Below, in pieces: positions 27,510-38,133 of a stretch of DNA of 64,000 nt. The notes below the pieces were generated by a model. That model saw only the letters and a list, made by a program, of their open reading frames with translations, made no database searches and was not told the DNA's origin. The position numbers and the translations under genes are program-made. This DNA is from Lobosporangium transversale (Eukaryota > Mortierellomycota > Mortierellomycetes > Mortierellales > Mortierellaceae), in assembly GCF_002105155.1 (NCBI RefSeq), contig NW_019028980.1:558001-622000 (forward strand), written 5' to 3'. Position 1 is the first letter of the stretch. The number at the start of each line of letters is the position of its first letter.

Positions 27510-28469
27510 CTAGAAGAAAAATTTTGTGAACTTTCTGAATCCATTCCTGGCACATGGCTTTAATTTGGAAATATCATCACTGATGTGCTTTGTTAATGGT
27601 TCGTGGTTTTGAAGCTCTTGACGTTCTACATGCCCCTTGATGCTACCAAAGACCCATCCGGCCGCATTGAGATGAGGGGTGTAGGGAGGCAATCACAAGC
27701 AAACGTGCCTTGTATACTCTGTGAGCTATTGAAAGGGACGTTATCCATAATGATGACTCTCGGGGTTGGAAGGGCAGGGATGAGTTTGTCGGTCAAAAAA
27801 TCTGGGGAAGTTTGAGTATTGAAGGCACCTAACCGCACTTCCGAAGCGATAATCCCTTCCTGGCCAACAGCAACTATGATGGAAACATTTTGCCCCAGCT
27901 GAGCAGTTTTTGGTGCCCTTTTTCCTCGTGGTGCTCGATCAAATCTACGCGTAAGATACAAGTTGAAACCCCTCCCCAATGAACACTGCCTCTGATAGGT
28001 CCGCTCCACCCATGGCAGAACCACTCGTCCATTGAACGCGAGCAGCGATCCTTTCCTCACTGTTGTAATCTTCCGGCTGATAACTTAGGAGCTTAAGTGT
28101 GTAGTCTGCTTGTTGACGTATAGCTCTAGAAATGGCTGATATAGACACAGGCGGATTGAAATGAAAATGCTCATTTATAGGTTTGATGAACATTATCGAT
28201 AGTAAGGCTAGGGTCTTCATTGAGTTTATCTTTTAGCCATGCAATATGCTCTTCTTGAAGAACTACATGGTGATTACTACCTCTTCTCTTTTTTTTCTAT
28301 TCTTCCCTTCTCTTCGAAAGCCTGCAATGTTATGTACAGTAGAGTAAGAGAAGCCAAAACGACGGGCAGTCTTTGCGGGAGCCAATCCTTCATCGAAAAT
28401 AGATCTGATAATTTTTTGACGAAGACTAGAACCAATGCACTGATAGCTCTTTGAACGTGACATGGTGTA
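27510..28469 (-). pseudogene. Tc1/mariner-type transposase, inactivated
   Basis: Four overlapping minus-strand frames together read a Tc1/mariner transposase: N-terminal helix-turn-helix (RQKIIRSIFDEGLAPAKTAR), linker (NPPVSISAISRAIRQQADYT), DDE core (GFNLYLTRRFDRAPRGKRAP, VIIMDNVPFN) and the PPYTPHLNAAGWVFGSIKGH block. At least two frameshifts break the frame. The first catalytic Asp position reads Gly (FIGEGF) and the third catalytic position, normally Glu or Asp before WVF, also reads Gly, so only the middle Asp of the triad remains. CCCAGAAG-like octamers near 27488 and 28573 (inverted) may be relics of terminal repeats, but no TA duplication is convincing. It is a dead copy inserted convergently to the ligase gene. 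Confidence 0.8.
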
Positions 28470-28908
28470 GTGTAGCAAAAAAGAAAAGAAAATGTCTGAA
28501 GGCGAGACAAGAGTAAATTGTGCAATTGATGATGGATGATATTGCCTTATTAATGTGGAATTATACTTCTGTCTTCTGGGATTGAAAGAGCAACAGCGAC
28601 TTGAAATATGAATGGCATTTATATACTGTATACTATATCAAGCATTTCTTACATGTCACTTACTGCTTTCTACATTACTCAACTAAATCTTAGACTCTCC
28701 TCACATTCTCACATTCCTTTATAGTCGGCAATGTCATACACTCTTGCGGTGGAAACAACTCTGTGCTATCCCTTAATCGATCACGCGGGCGAAAATGCCC
28801 GCTAACCTTATCTCAGGCCATGTTTTTTTTTTTTTTTTTTTGACAGGTTGAAAAACACAATCTGATCACTTTTCACTCTCCATTAACAGAATCCTGTCAT
28901 TTTTGTAA
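28470..28908. other. Left flank of the piggyBac transposase
   Basis: Contains TTAA at 28773-28776 (the piggyBac target sequence), a perfect 6-bp-stem hairpin at 28785-28802 and a poly(T) run at 28823-28841. These may be the element's left end, but I could not pair them with a right terminal repeat. Confidence 0.35.
28785..28802. repeat. GC-rich hairpin upstream of the piggyBac ORF
   Basis: GCGGGC, six-base loop, GCCCGC: a GC-rich palindrome in an AT-rich setting, 9 bp after a TTAA. It is a candidate subterminal repeat of the piggyBac element. Confidence 0.5.
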
Positions 28909-30705
28909 ATGAGCGCTTCATCATCAACGACAACATTGGAGGCCCGTGCAAATGAGGGAGAAGTGGAGCTTGATGATGAAGGAGAAGAGTTTGATCCCGT
29001 TCTCTCTTTCCGTCAGCACCTAGAAGACGACCTGAACGAAAGTGACAATAGTGACGAAGAATCTGCTTTGCAAGTAGGACATAAACGCAAAAGAGTTCAC
29101 CAAGTGAAATTACCAGCTCCTCCAGAGTTTAAGCCGCTGACTAAACCAGAGCATGAAGCATCCATACATCTACCCGAACCTTTTGGTCATGTAGATACTT
29201 CTCCAATCAATCTTTTTCGGCTGTTCTTCTCTGACACAATGGTGAACTCAATAATACTAAATACCAATCTTTACGCCAAAAACAATGGCGCTGACTTCGA
29301 TCATCCATGGAAGGATATTGATCGGGATGAACTAGTGATATGGATTGCATTTACTATTTACCATGGCCTTCACAGGACCATCCCTATCGAAAAATGCTGG
29401 AATCAAGACGCAGAAGAACCCATTCATGAGATTTCAAGATACATGTCAGTTATGCGCTACAAACAGATAAAGAGATGTCTTCATGTTTCTAATACAGACG
29501 ACAGTTCCGACATGTATTTCAGTAACGTAGAACCACTTCTTTCTCACATTCGAGATACATCAAAACAGCTTTACACCCCTTCATCAAATATATCAATCGA
29601 TGAGATGACTGTCCGATTTTCAGGCGGTGTCCACACTGTTGACATAAAGAATAAGTCCACACCAGAAAGTTTCAAGATTTTGTCGCTTTCTGATGCAGGA
29701 TACACGTATACTTTTTTACCGATCTCTCGCATCATTCCTTCCCATGTCACAAAGGTACCCGGCCTCACTCAAACAGGATGCTTAGTTAATCACCTGGCTC
29801 AACAACTGCCATACGCCAGGCTATCATTCAATATTTACATGGATAACTATTTTTCGAGCATCAAACTTTTCCAGCATTTCAGGGACATTGGAATTGGAGC
29901 ATGTGGTGCCGTAAAGGATCAAGAAAGGATTCCCAAGGAACTTCATGTCGATAAAAGAACGAAAGTGGACTGGGACACTCGTTCTGGGGTGGTAAGAGGG
30001 GGGGTACTGGCAGTTTTCTGGCAGGACAATGGTCCAGTGAGGATGTTGACGACAATTCATGGAATAGTTGGCGATGAATGGGAGATACCGATAATCAGAC
30101 GCCGACCACGAGAAACAAGCATTAATTCCACAAAAGTGCAAGCAATATTTGGTGATTCCCTCAGTAGAGAGTTAAAGATCCCAAAGTTGGTGGATGATTA
30201 CAATTACTTCATGGGTGAGGTGGACATCGCTCACCAATTGAGATCAAGCTATGACACTCAACAGCCAACACGAAGGAACTGGATGCCTCTATTCTACTGG
30301 CTTTTGGATACAGCAATCACCAATTCATATCTCATTAGCCGGAAGGCAGGATCCCCTCTTAACCAATATGGATTCCGTCATAACCTTGTTTGGGAGCTTA
30401 TTGCTGCTGTTCACCACAAAGATAGGAACCAACATAAGGCTCCTGAGGATCAACCACGACCAAGAATTACAAAGAACTACAAACTTTCAACCAAGCGCTT
30501 TGCTCGTGGAGATCACTTTGCAGAATGGAGGGAGAGGCGCTCAACCTGCTTCTGGTGCTCCTGGCTGACAGCCCAGCAGATAATAGAAATGAATCACAAA
30601 TCCCCAAATCAGAGTCAAGTGTGGTGCAAAGAATGCAATGTCCCTCTTTGTGTCAATAAGTCTCGCAATTGCTTTTCTTCATATCACTCTCCCAATAGTC
30701 AATAA
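28909..30705 (+). mobile_element. piggyBac-type transposase, uninterrupted ORF
   Basis: Single open frame of 598 codons encoding a DDE_Tnp_1_7 (piggyBac) transposase, which cuts and pastes the element at TTAA sites without leaving a footprint. The N-terminus is acidic (LDDEGEEFDPVLSF, ESDNSDEES), as in this family. The domain starts around PINLFRLFFSDTMVNSI. The three catalytic Asp residues are all present: D231 in SIDEMTVRFSG, D312 in IYMDNYFSS and D439 in GEVDIAHQLRSSYDT. The C-terminal end has a Cys-rich finger (CFWC, WCKEC, C-x-N-K-S-R-N-C), typical of piggyBac C-termini. There is no stop, frameshift or missing key residue, so the protein may be active, or the insertion recent. The start codon has no strong context and a nearby Met could be used. 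Confidence 0.9.
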
Positions 30706-30717
30706 AATGGGCCGTAC

Positions 30718-30745
<28 letters not shown>
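30718..30745. repeat. A28 tract 3' of the transposase
   Basis: Uninterrupted run of 28 A just after the piggyBac stop codon. Confidence 0.95.
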
Positions 30746-30748
<3 letters not shown>

Positions 30749-30772
30749 TAAATAGACGAATTTTGAGTTCTA

Positions 30773-30797
30773 ATCAGACTGATAAATCCAGTCTGAT
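30773..30797. repeat. 9-bp-stem hairpin 3' of the piggyBac ORF
   Basis: ATCAGACTG, seven-base loop, CAGTCTGAT. A perfect stem located about 70 bp after the transposase stop. It may be an internal repeat of the element or a transcription-termination structure. Confidence 0.55.
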
Positions 30798-31720
30798 AAA
30801 GCCAGACTCGATTACATATAATTTAGAGATGAACAGCAAAGGGGAAACGCCAACTTTGCAGCTGTTTACCCACGCGAAGGAGTCATGTCTCTGAATACGG
30901 TTACTGTGGACTTGGCACGTGTAGCGTGGTCTATAGATCAGCAAGTCTAGTAAACGATTATCAGCATCATTTTGTTTTAAAAACTTTTTTCCATCTAATC
31001 GCTTATTGATTCTGGTATTTGTTGCAGAGCCTAGCGATGGGATGTTGCTGCTATAATCGTTTTTCAACACAACACATAGTATGAGTTGAGCTTTGTTAAG
31101 GCCTAGAGCCAGTAAGTACGCCTTGAATGTCATAGACAAGAGATCTCTTCCTTTAGATAGACTTCTAGATAGCTTCTATGCTTTTATATACGGGCATAAC
31201 GCTGTCTCTTAATACGGCAATGTCACCAGTCTTATCCTAGAGTGCTATCTCCAGGCTAACCTGACTTGAGCAGGATACTATGGTCTAAATTGCTGCTTTC
31301 CATGTATCCGGCAAAGACCTTTCGCTCCTCCAAGCTCCAGCAAAAGGATTTCCTCGGATTCTTGTCGATGGTCATGCAATTCTGCTTTTGCGCTTAGAAA
31401 CTGGCTTCAACACGCGTTTCTTCAGGTCGTTGATGCATTTCTCGGCGACATTCAAGGCTTTTACACGAACTTTCTCATAAAGAACTAGAGTCTGACTAAA
31501 GCACTTGAATCAGATTTTTTTTTTTTTTTAAAGCAATTTCTTTGACTCTGGAGAGAACTTGACTTCAAGGTGTTTAAGCTCATGGTTGATTGCAGTAAAA
31601 GCTAGGGGTGCTGCCCCATCCGGTATTTACTTGCATTGCTTAACACGCTTCTTTGTTGTGTAGAAAAATGGCTGCAAAGCGGATGCGGCTATTGCTCAAA
31701 GCAAGGATACTTGATTAATT
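30774..31720 (-). pseudogene. Decayed gene of unknown family beside the piggyBac element
   Basis: The minus strand reads a chain of protein-like segments broken by in-frame stops and one frame change: PFFYTTKKRVKQCK, AINHELKHLEVKFSPESKKL, then, after a poly(A) insertion, VLYEKVRVKALNVAEKC and KKRVLKPVSKRKSRIA, GNPFAGAWRSERSLPD, VMPVYKSIEAI, and finally a 119-residue open end starting MTFKAYLLALGLNKAQLILC. Together they suggest a former protein of about 330-380 residues. I do not recognise the family. Its position between two transposons suggests mobile-element cargo or a host gene trapped in the nest. At least five stops make function unlikely. Confidence 0.5.
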
Positions 31721-31990
31721 TATCGGGCGGTTACAAGGAACAATCCTCCTGTAATAATTCGTTTATCTGATACTTAAGGGCAACTGGATGGCAGTGATGA
31801 AGAAGCGAAGATGGGTGCGCTACCTCAACGAAGTAAGGTGGTTGATACAAAAAAAAAAAAAAAAAAAATTCTTAAAACCACTTCTTGCCATATGCGTGTA
31901 GAATTATCGACGTATGGACATCGACAAGCTTTTAGGGCTATAGCCCAGGACTTTAAAGAAGTTTGTTCTGAAAGGCAAAAAAAACTCTGT
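31721..31990. other. Spacer between the decayed gene and the Helitron relic
   Basis: Contains a poly(A) run at 31851-31868. Frames here are partly open but show no motif. The 5' limit of the Helitron relic could lie in this stretch. Confidence 0.35.
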
Positions 31991-32457
31991 CATTTGGTAC
32001 CCGACTTATTGTGCGTGGTCTTACCTCAAGATGCATGGAAGCAGAAGTTATCACAGGCGCTTTAAAAGGAAAAAGAGTGTTTATTCCGCGCATCCCCCTG
32101 ACAACTGCTGATGATGACCAAACATCACCTGTGAAGTTTACACGGTATCAATTCCCCATCAAGCCAGCATTCGCTATGACAATTAACAAGTCGCAGGGGC
32201 AAACTCTTGAGAAGGTGGGTATTTATCTCCCTGCTCCCGTGTTTACTCATGGTCAACTGTATGTTGCACTATCACGCTGCTTCAATCCAAGAGATCTGAG
32301 GGTTTTAATAGACAATGGCATATTTCCTGGGTTTGAAGGTGTTTATACAAGGAACATTGTATGTATACAAGAGCGTTCTCCAATAAGTATAAAAATAAAA
32401 ATAATAAATTATTTTGTTCAAAAATTCACACCTGTGCATCGCACGGGCTACTGCTAG
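31990..32457 (+). mobile_element. Helitron 3' end with truncated PIF1-type helicase
   Basis: The plus strand encodes the last part of a Helitron Rep/Hel protein: GTRLIVRGLTSRCMEAEVI, GKRVFIPRIPL, then helicase motifs FAMTINKSQGQT and HGQLYVALSR and the tail TRNIVCIQE. The replication-initiator domain and helicase motifs I-IV are absent, so the copy is 5'-truncated. About 60 bp after the coding end lies a Helitron-type terminus: a short hairpin of GTGC/GCAC at 32431-32447, then CTACTG, ending CTAG at 32454-32457 and followed by T, as expected for insertion between A and T. Helitrons move by rolling-circle replication and can carry flanking DNA. This relic ends 187 bp before the COX-subunit ATG. 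Confidence 0.85.
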
Positions 32458-32499
32458 TTTATTTACTATAATTCCTTCATGCGCATGGCCTGGATTTGT

Positions 32500-32511
32500 C
32501 ACGTGCACGTG
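32500..32511. promoter_or_regulatory. Tandem CACGTG E-boxes in the COX-subunit promoter
   Basis: Two directly abutting CACGTG palindromes at 32500-32505 and 32506-32511, about 135 bp before the start codon and 43 bp from the Helitron terminus. E-boxes of this type often lie upstream of respiratory or metabolic genes bound by bHLH factors (Cbf1, Tye7, USF). The link is inferred from position. Confidence 0.5.
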
Positions 32512-32644
32512 GCGTAATTTCAGCGAGTTTTGAGCTACAATATCTCGGGTCGAAGGTTAAGAAACAAATACCTGCATTTCCCGCATCAAGATCCTGTCAA
32601 AAACTCTCCATTCACATTTCAATCAATACAACCGTCCATCAATC

Positions 32645-33306
32645 ATGAACGCCGCTGTCTTTGCTCGTACCGGAATTCGTGCTCGCGCCACTGTTGGAGC
32701 CACCCCCCTGCGTAGCGGCGCTTACCACTGGACCAATGATAACGGCAAGGTACTAATCTTTATCATCTATTGATCCAAAAAATAAGATGATTTACACGAC
32801 AATCGTGGATCAGACGGGGGGAACCTTTCTCTTGGAATGATCAAAAAAAAAAAAAAAAGACCTCTATATCATTTATCAAGGAGATAATTGGAACAGTATG
32901 ATGATCTTATTCAACGATATCGATATTACTCCAGAGCAGAGTCAGAATAAATGAGTTATCCAGGCGGTACCAGCAATTAAGAACTATCCTCATATATATA
33001 TCCGTTAATGAAGGCCTTTTATTCGTGTTGTCCTCTCCACAACAACGCGACACCAAAAGCAATACTAGGATATAAGAGGATATCGTACACGGCCATGTGA
33101 GGTCTCACTGGACCCTGCATTCAATTTGCTCGCTCTATATGGGAACATCGATTAAAGGCATCAGCCAATATTAGAAGCAAGACATTTGACACAAATGGGA
33201 GGATTAATGGATGTGGGGCAATGAGGCGTAGGAATAGGAGGAGTATTTGTTTATTTACGTGTTGGGCCGACATTGGCTTGAAGAGGAAATATTTATGCAG
33301 GCTTGC

Positions 33307-33344
<38 letters not shown>

Positions 33345-33625
33345 ATTGGTCCTTTATTGGTTTATTGATACGATGATACATTTGACATTAACAAAGTCTC
33401 GCTTCACTTCTTTTTGTTTGACTTGTATTCTATAACTTGGCGTTCCCTTTTTTTCTATTTATTTTTATACTCTTACTATTGTTATTTACAATATATTAGA
33501 ACATCCCCTTCTCAACCAAGAACAAGCCCGCTCTTGCTGTCAAAGTTGTTGCCTACCTCGGCACTGGTTTCGCCCTTCCCTTCGTTTCCGCCTACTGGCA
33601 ACACTACAAGGCCGGTCGTGTTTAA
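32645..33625 (+). CDS. Cytochrome c oxidase subunit COX7C / yeast Cox8
   Basis: Too short for one long ORF: exon 1 at 32645-32749 and exon 2 at 33500-33625 give 76 residues. The N-terminus (MNAAVFARTGIRARATVGA) is a typical mitochondrial presequence. The mature part GKNIPFSTKNKPALAVKVVA then YLGTGFALPFVSAYWQHY matches the subunit VIIc/Cox8 signature (G-K-N-L-P-F-S-x2-N-K ... Y-x-G-x-G-F-x2-P-F), a single membrane helix at the edge of complex IV in the inner mitochondrial membrane. The single intron is 750 bp, several times larger than most introns in this window, and contains an A33 run. The promoter carries tandem E-boxes. An AATAAA with a long A tract follows about 135 bp after the stop. 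Confidence 0.9.
33310..33342. repeat. A33 tract inside the COX-subunit intron
   Basis: Uninterrupted run of 33 A within the 750-bp intron. Confidence 0.95.
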
Positions 33626-33762
33626 AAATTAGAAAAAGAAAAAAAAAAAATTAGAAAAAACAATTCTCCTCTCAAAATTTATCCACACCCTCCTCTTCTT
33701 TTCCCTACAATTTGATAACGTACACATCTCAAGAAACAATTTCAGTAGAACGTTTGTTTGAA

Positions 33763-33794
<32 letters not shown>

Positions 33795-34098
33795 GAATCG
33801 GCGCTCATTGTATATAAATATCTAGGCATAAAAGTGCGGACGAATCCGGATTTCCGAGGATTGAGATTTGGTGTCAATTTGTGTAACGCTCCCTCCCTCA
33901 AACAGAGGTGAACGATGCATTTTTTTTTTTTTTTTTTTTTTTTAATAAATGATATATTGTACACCTAAAAACTAGTAAAAATGCAATGATATTTTTGTAC
34001 ACTGTCGTACGATGTAGGGCTTTTCTTTTTTTTCTTTTTTGATTACAGGTACCATGTCATAAATAGTAAATGGCAGTAAATTACATGTGCTATTAAGG
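33626..34098. other. Convergent 3' region between COX subunit and zinc-finger gene
   Basis: Contains A/T homopolymers at about 33763-33791 and 33920-33942, and AT-rich likely 3' UTRs of both genes. No other gene is seen. Confidence 0.45.
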
Positions 34099-36213
34099 CT
34101 AAGGCTGGGATGCATTCCGTTCCTGTTTCGACCCCAAGCCTTGATGGATAGCAGTGGTGGCGCTCGAAGAAGACGAGGCTGCGTTTATTGTCGTCGCTCC
34201 CACCAAGGTAGTAGACATGGACATCACATCCAAATTTTTCACATTGACCGCCTCATCTTCATTTGCTCCGCTAACTCTTATTTCATTTGTTTGTAACATC
34301 AACTTCGCTTCAGCTTCTGCCTCCGCTTGGGCCTTTGCTTGTGCTTGCGCCAGAGCATGGGCTTGTTGAGCTTGTTGTAGCTCAATTTGCTCTTGTTGCA
34401 GTTGCTGCTGAACGTGCTGTTGTGCCTGTTTGCGGACTTCGTCCTGTTGCATAAACAATCGGCAAGGCTCCTCCACTTTATAATGTCGACACAGTGCATC
34501 CGTTCGTGCAAAAGCCTTTTGACAATTCACACAAACATAGGGCTTCGATCCTGTATGTACACGGATATGACGTTGAAGATCGTGCTTTCGAGAGAACACA
34601 CGTGGGCACAAGTGACAGCCGTATGGCTTCAACGTGTCATGAGACTTGACATGTGCATTCAAGTTAAAGGGACGAGTAAAAGATTTTGAGCATGAAGGAA
34701 TTGGGCAAGGCATAGGCTTGCCTGTCGGATTGGACGTTACAATTGGCACTGCTGTTGATGATCCATTTGCGGGAGACGAAGTTGAGGATGATGGAGTTGA
34801 GGAGGCAGAAGCCTCATCGCCACCAAGTTCACCTCCTGCACCTTCATCGAGGCCGTCAGCATCAAAACTCTCTTCTTCAATCATATCATCGACTTCCTGC
34901 ATTAATGACATATCAAACATGCCAGGGTTCAGCTGCTGAAACTGTTGATGTGAAAACTGGTTCTGCTGTTGCTGTTGCTGAAGCTGGACAGTTGCATCAA
35001 GTTGAAATGAATCAATGTCTTCACTTGGAGATGCGGTGCGATTTTCTCCTGCACTCCCTGCTCCTGACCCTGACCCTGACTGTTCATTAAGTCCTTGAAG
35101 TGTCTTCTCCTCTTGTTCCGAGAGTACCAGTGAGAATGAAGAGTTCATGAAGTTGGCGGTCGACTCTGAGGGTGTACCAAGCGCAGAGCTTTGAGAAGTG
35201 ACAGTGCTCGAACGGGAGCGCGATTTTGGTGCAGGGACCTTAGTCCTCGAAACACGTCTTGCTTTGCCGCCAGTGCTAGCGGCAACTGTTGCTGCTGCTG
35301 TAGCGGACGCTGCTGCTGCTGCTGCTGCTGCCACTGCAGCCGCTCCTGGTGTCCCTGGGATGAGGATCAGACCAGTTTCATATGCTGGCGTTGGTGGAGC
35401 GCTGGCATTCTGTTCCGAATCTGCAGCTGAGCCTTGCCTGAAGGGTGGGATTGGTGACAAGGGAACCAATGAGGGTGACCTCGAGCTAGCGACTGCAGAA
35501 CCTGTGGTCGTCGTATTACTGGCGATAGAAGGCGAAGGCGAGTAAGGAGCCGCAGCATTGCGAGCTGAGACAACGGATGATGCAGAGGTAGGACGTGACC
35601 TTGATTTGGATCCTGCACGTGAACGAGACTTGGGCGTTGTGGGTGTTGAAGGATCTGTAGATGACAGTGGCGGACTCGTGGGCATGAAATTATGATGACC
35701 ATGGTGATGATGCATCATTGGCGGTGGAGGACTATCCAAAAACGAGAACCCATGAGTCGAGGCCGGCAGGGACATAGAGAGCAGTGCGGCAGTCTCTGCG
35801 AGCGTTACTGCTGTATCCACAGACATACTATTGGCTGCTGCTGCTGCGGCAGCGGCAGCGACTGCAGCTGATCCGGCAGGCGAATCCTGCATCATCTCTG
35901 AAAGACTAGCCAATGAAGGGATGGGCGCACTATATGATCCTACAGGCAGTCCCACATGACGTGTTGGCCTCATACTTCCTAAATCACCAGATAGAAATTC
36001 ACTCGGGAAATGCACAGAATGTTGACGGCGACGTAGTGTCTGTTGATGCTGCTGATGCTGCTGAAAAAGCTGTTGCTTTTGCTGCTCCTGGTGAAGGTTT
36101 CGGAGACCAGGTTGTGACTGAGAATGGACGAGCCTATGTGGTCTTTGAGGAGTCATTGGTGGCGTTGTGATTGTGTATCCAGTGGTGTTCAGTGATGGTG
36201 ATTGGAGTTGATC

Positions 36214-36263
<50 letters not shown>

Positions 36264-37056
36264 GATATACATGCTGCGCCTGCGTCATCTGAACAGAGAG
36301 ATCTCCACTGCCAGCTTGAATCTGTCGCTCAAGTCCAAATTGCTCTTGTTGTTGTTGCTGTTGTTGTTGGATCAAGGCTTCGACTGATGGTGTAGGATTT
36401 GTGGTAGAGTATTGATCCCAAACGCCCATTCCTCCCTCATCGCTGCCTCCGCCACTAACATCACCTCCCGTAGTCATGAACATGCTGCCATCCCTGGGTG
36501 GAATGATGATGTTGCCCGAGAAATATTGATGATGAGGTGGAGTTAATGGCTGCTGATGTGTGAAATAGCTTGGCATGGACGATCCCATACTTGGTGAGAA
36601 CGCGCCAGAGGGTGTCATTGCAGGGGGTGATGAATAAAGCGGATTTGCTGAAGAGGAGAAGGATGGATAACCAAAGCTAGATGCATTATTGTCTATAGAT
36701 GAAGGCAAAAGCGTCGAAGAGATTGTAGGAGTTGATGCCAATGTTGTTGTGCCTATTCCTGCTCCCCCTGCCGTTGAGATGTCATATAGACTCTGATTTT
36801 GCGAGGCCAACAGAGGTGTCGTCACAAAATCATATTGCTGTGGCTGTTGTGTAAAGGGTGCCTGTGGGAGCTGTGGTGATTGGAGCTGAAGTTGTGCAAA
36901 GTACTCTCCAGACTCCATCCCAGCCATGATGCTCTCCATAGCAGTCTCCTCGCGGATCTGCTCAAGGTTTTGCTGCTGACCCATTGGTGAGGATTTTTGG
37001 TGTTGATTATTGTATAAAGGTTGTTGTTGTGAAGGTAGGGTTAAAGATGGCTGCAT
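34099..37056 (-). CDS. C2H2 zinc-finger transcription factor, Crz1-like
   Basis: Single-exon ORF of 985 codons. Three zinc fingers lie near the C-terminus (about residues 775-860): CPIPSCSKSFTRPFNLNAH, CHLCPRVFSRKHDLQRHIRVH and CVNCQKAFARTDALCRHYK. The order and the FTRPFNLNAH and RTDALCRHYK wording follow the calcineurin-responsive Crz1 type, where the third finger is atypical. The rest is low-complexity: Gln runs encoded mainly by CAA (about 265-282, complement of the GTT repeat at 36212-36261), Ala runs (about 400 and 575), and long Ser/Pro segments, typical of activation regions and phosphorylation-regulated nuclear factors. After the fingers come a Gln/Ala coiled segment and an acidic tail. 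I did not find a clear PxIxIT calcineurin docking site by eye, so regulation by calcium is inference only. It is transcribed away from a 14.5-kb gene-free region. Confidence 0.85.
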
Positions 37057-38068
37057 AATCCAAATTCTTTTCTTCCCGTTTACTTCTTTTTCTAGTTATT
37101 CCTTTTTTTCTTTTTTCTTTTTTTTTTCTTGTGTGCGTTCGATACTCGATCAGAATGAACGAAAGAGGATCGATCGATTTTCTGTTTTGCAGAGGTGGTA
37201 TGCACTCGAACTTTTAATCTTTCAGAGATCCCAATGAGAGAAACCACTTGGGATGTCAAGCAGCAGAACAGGAGAATAGGAGGATAAAATCACACTTAAA
37301 ATTAAACTGGAATTGACTCGAGGTAAGCGGCCGATCGAATGGTGAGACCAAAACTGTTTAGGGAACCGCGTTATTTTTCTCCGCAAAGCCTAAAGTAATG
37401 GAGAAATATCAGAGAATCATGGTAGAGATAAAGGCGCAAGAAGAAAAGAAAAAGGAACAAGAACAGGAAAAGATTTGGTTTAATTAGTTTCATGGTAATC
37501 ATGCTTGTCACCTTCAAAATACAAGAGCTTCATAGGTTCCTGTGTATTCTTAATCTTGGATCCCAAAAACAAGAAAAAAAAAAAAAAAAAAAAGAGTCGG
37601 GTGCATATCTGTATGCGTAAATACAAATGAATGTATTTGTATCATTGAAAAAAAAAAAAAAAAAAAAAAAAAAGGACAAGGAGAACAGCAAACAACAATA
37701 AACAGTAGGCAAGGATAGGATAGGACAGGAGAGGACAAAAGAGACCCACACGTTTTGTGGACACGTCAAGGAAGAGGACAAAACCACCCATGCATCTGAT
37801 AAACAAAAGCAACAACCTAATACAACTACTATCCCAAGCGACTGACCATCCTGTACATCTTTTGATTAGCCAAGTAAACAATTCTATGCAGTAGCATCAA
37901 CATCCATTGCAACGAACCAAAACTCTCTCTCCCTCACTTCAGTTCATCGATCTTGTTAAAAAACAAACAAAGCGGTAATTCGAATGAACGGAGAAAAAAT
38001 AAAAAAAAAGTGTCACAAACAATAGAGAAAACTGTGTAAGACATGTTATCGAGAACAGGTTAAAAGGT

Positions 38069-38133
38069 CTGCTGTATGCACCTGCTGTATGCACCTGCTG
38101 TATGCACCTGCTGTATGTACGTGCTGTATGCAC
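38069..38133. repeat. Tandem repeat, 5 x 13 bp
   Basis: Five consecutive copies of CTGCTGTATGCAC; the fourth copy has a T in place of C and the fifth starts with G. It lies about 1 kb upstream of the zinc-finger gene's start. Confidence 0.9.

Noticed and set aside
31181-31215. Possible right terminal repeat of piggyBac (ACGGGCAT ... TTAA)
   Set aside because: Only seven or eight bases match the inverted left candidate, and the spacing to TTAA differs by several bases; too weak to call.
28731-31222. 11-bp direct repeat CGGCAATGTCA flanking the piggyBac region
   Set aside because: Not associated with TTAA or terminal repeats; an isolated 11-mer match may be chance.
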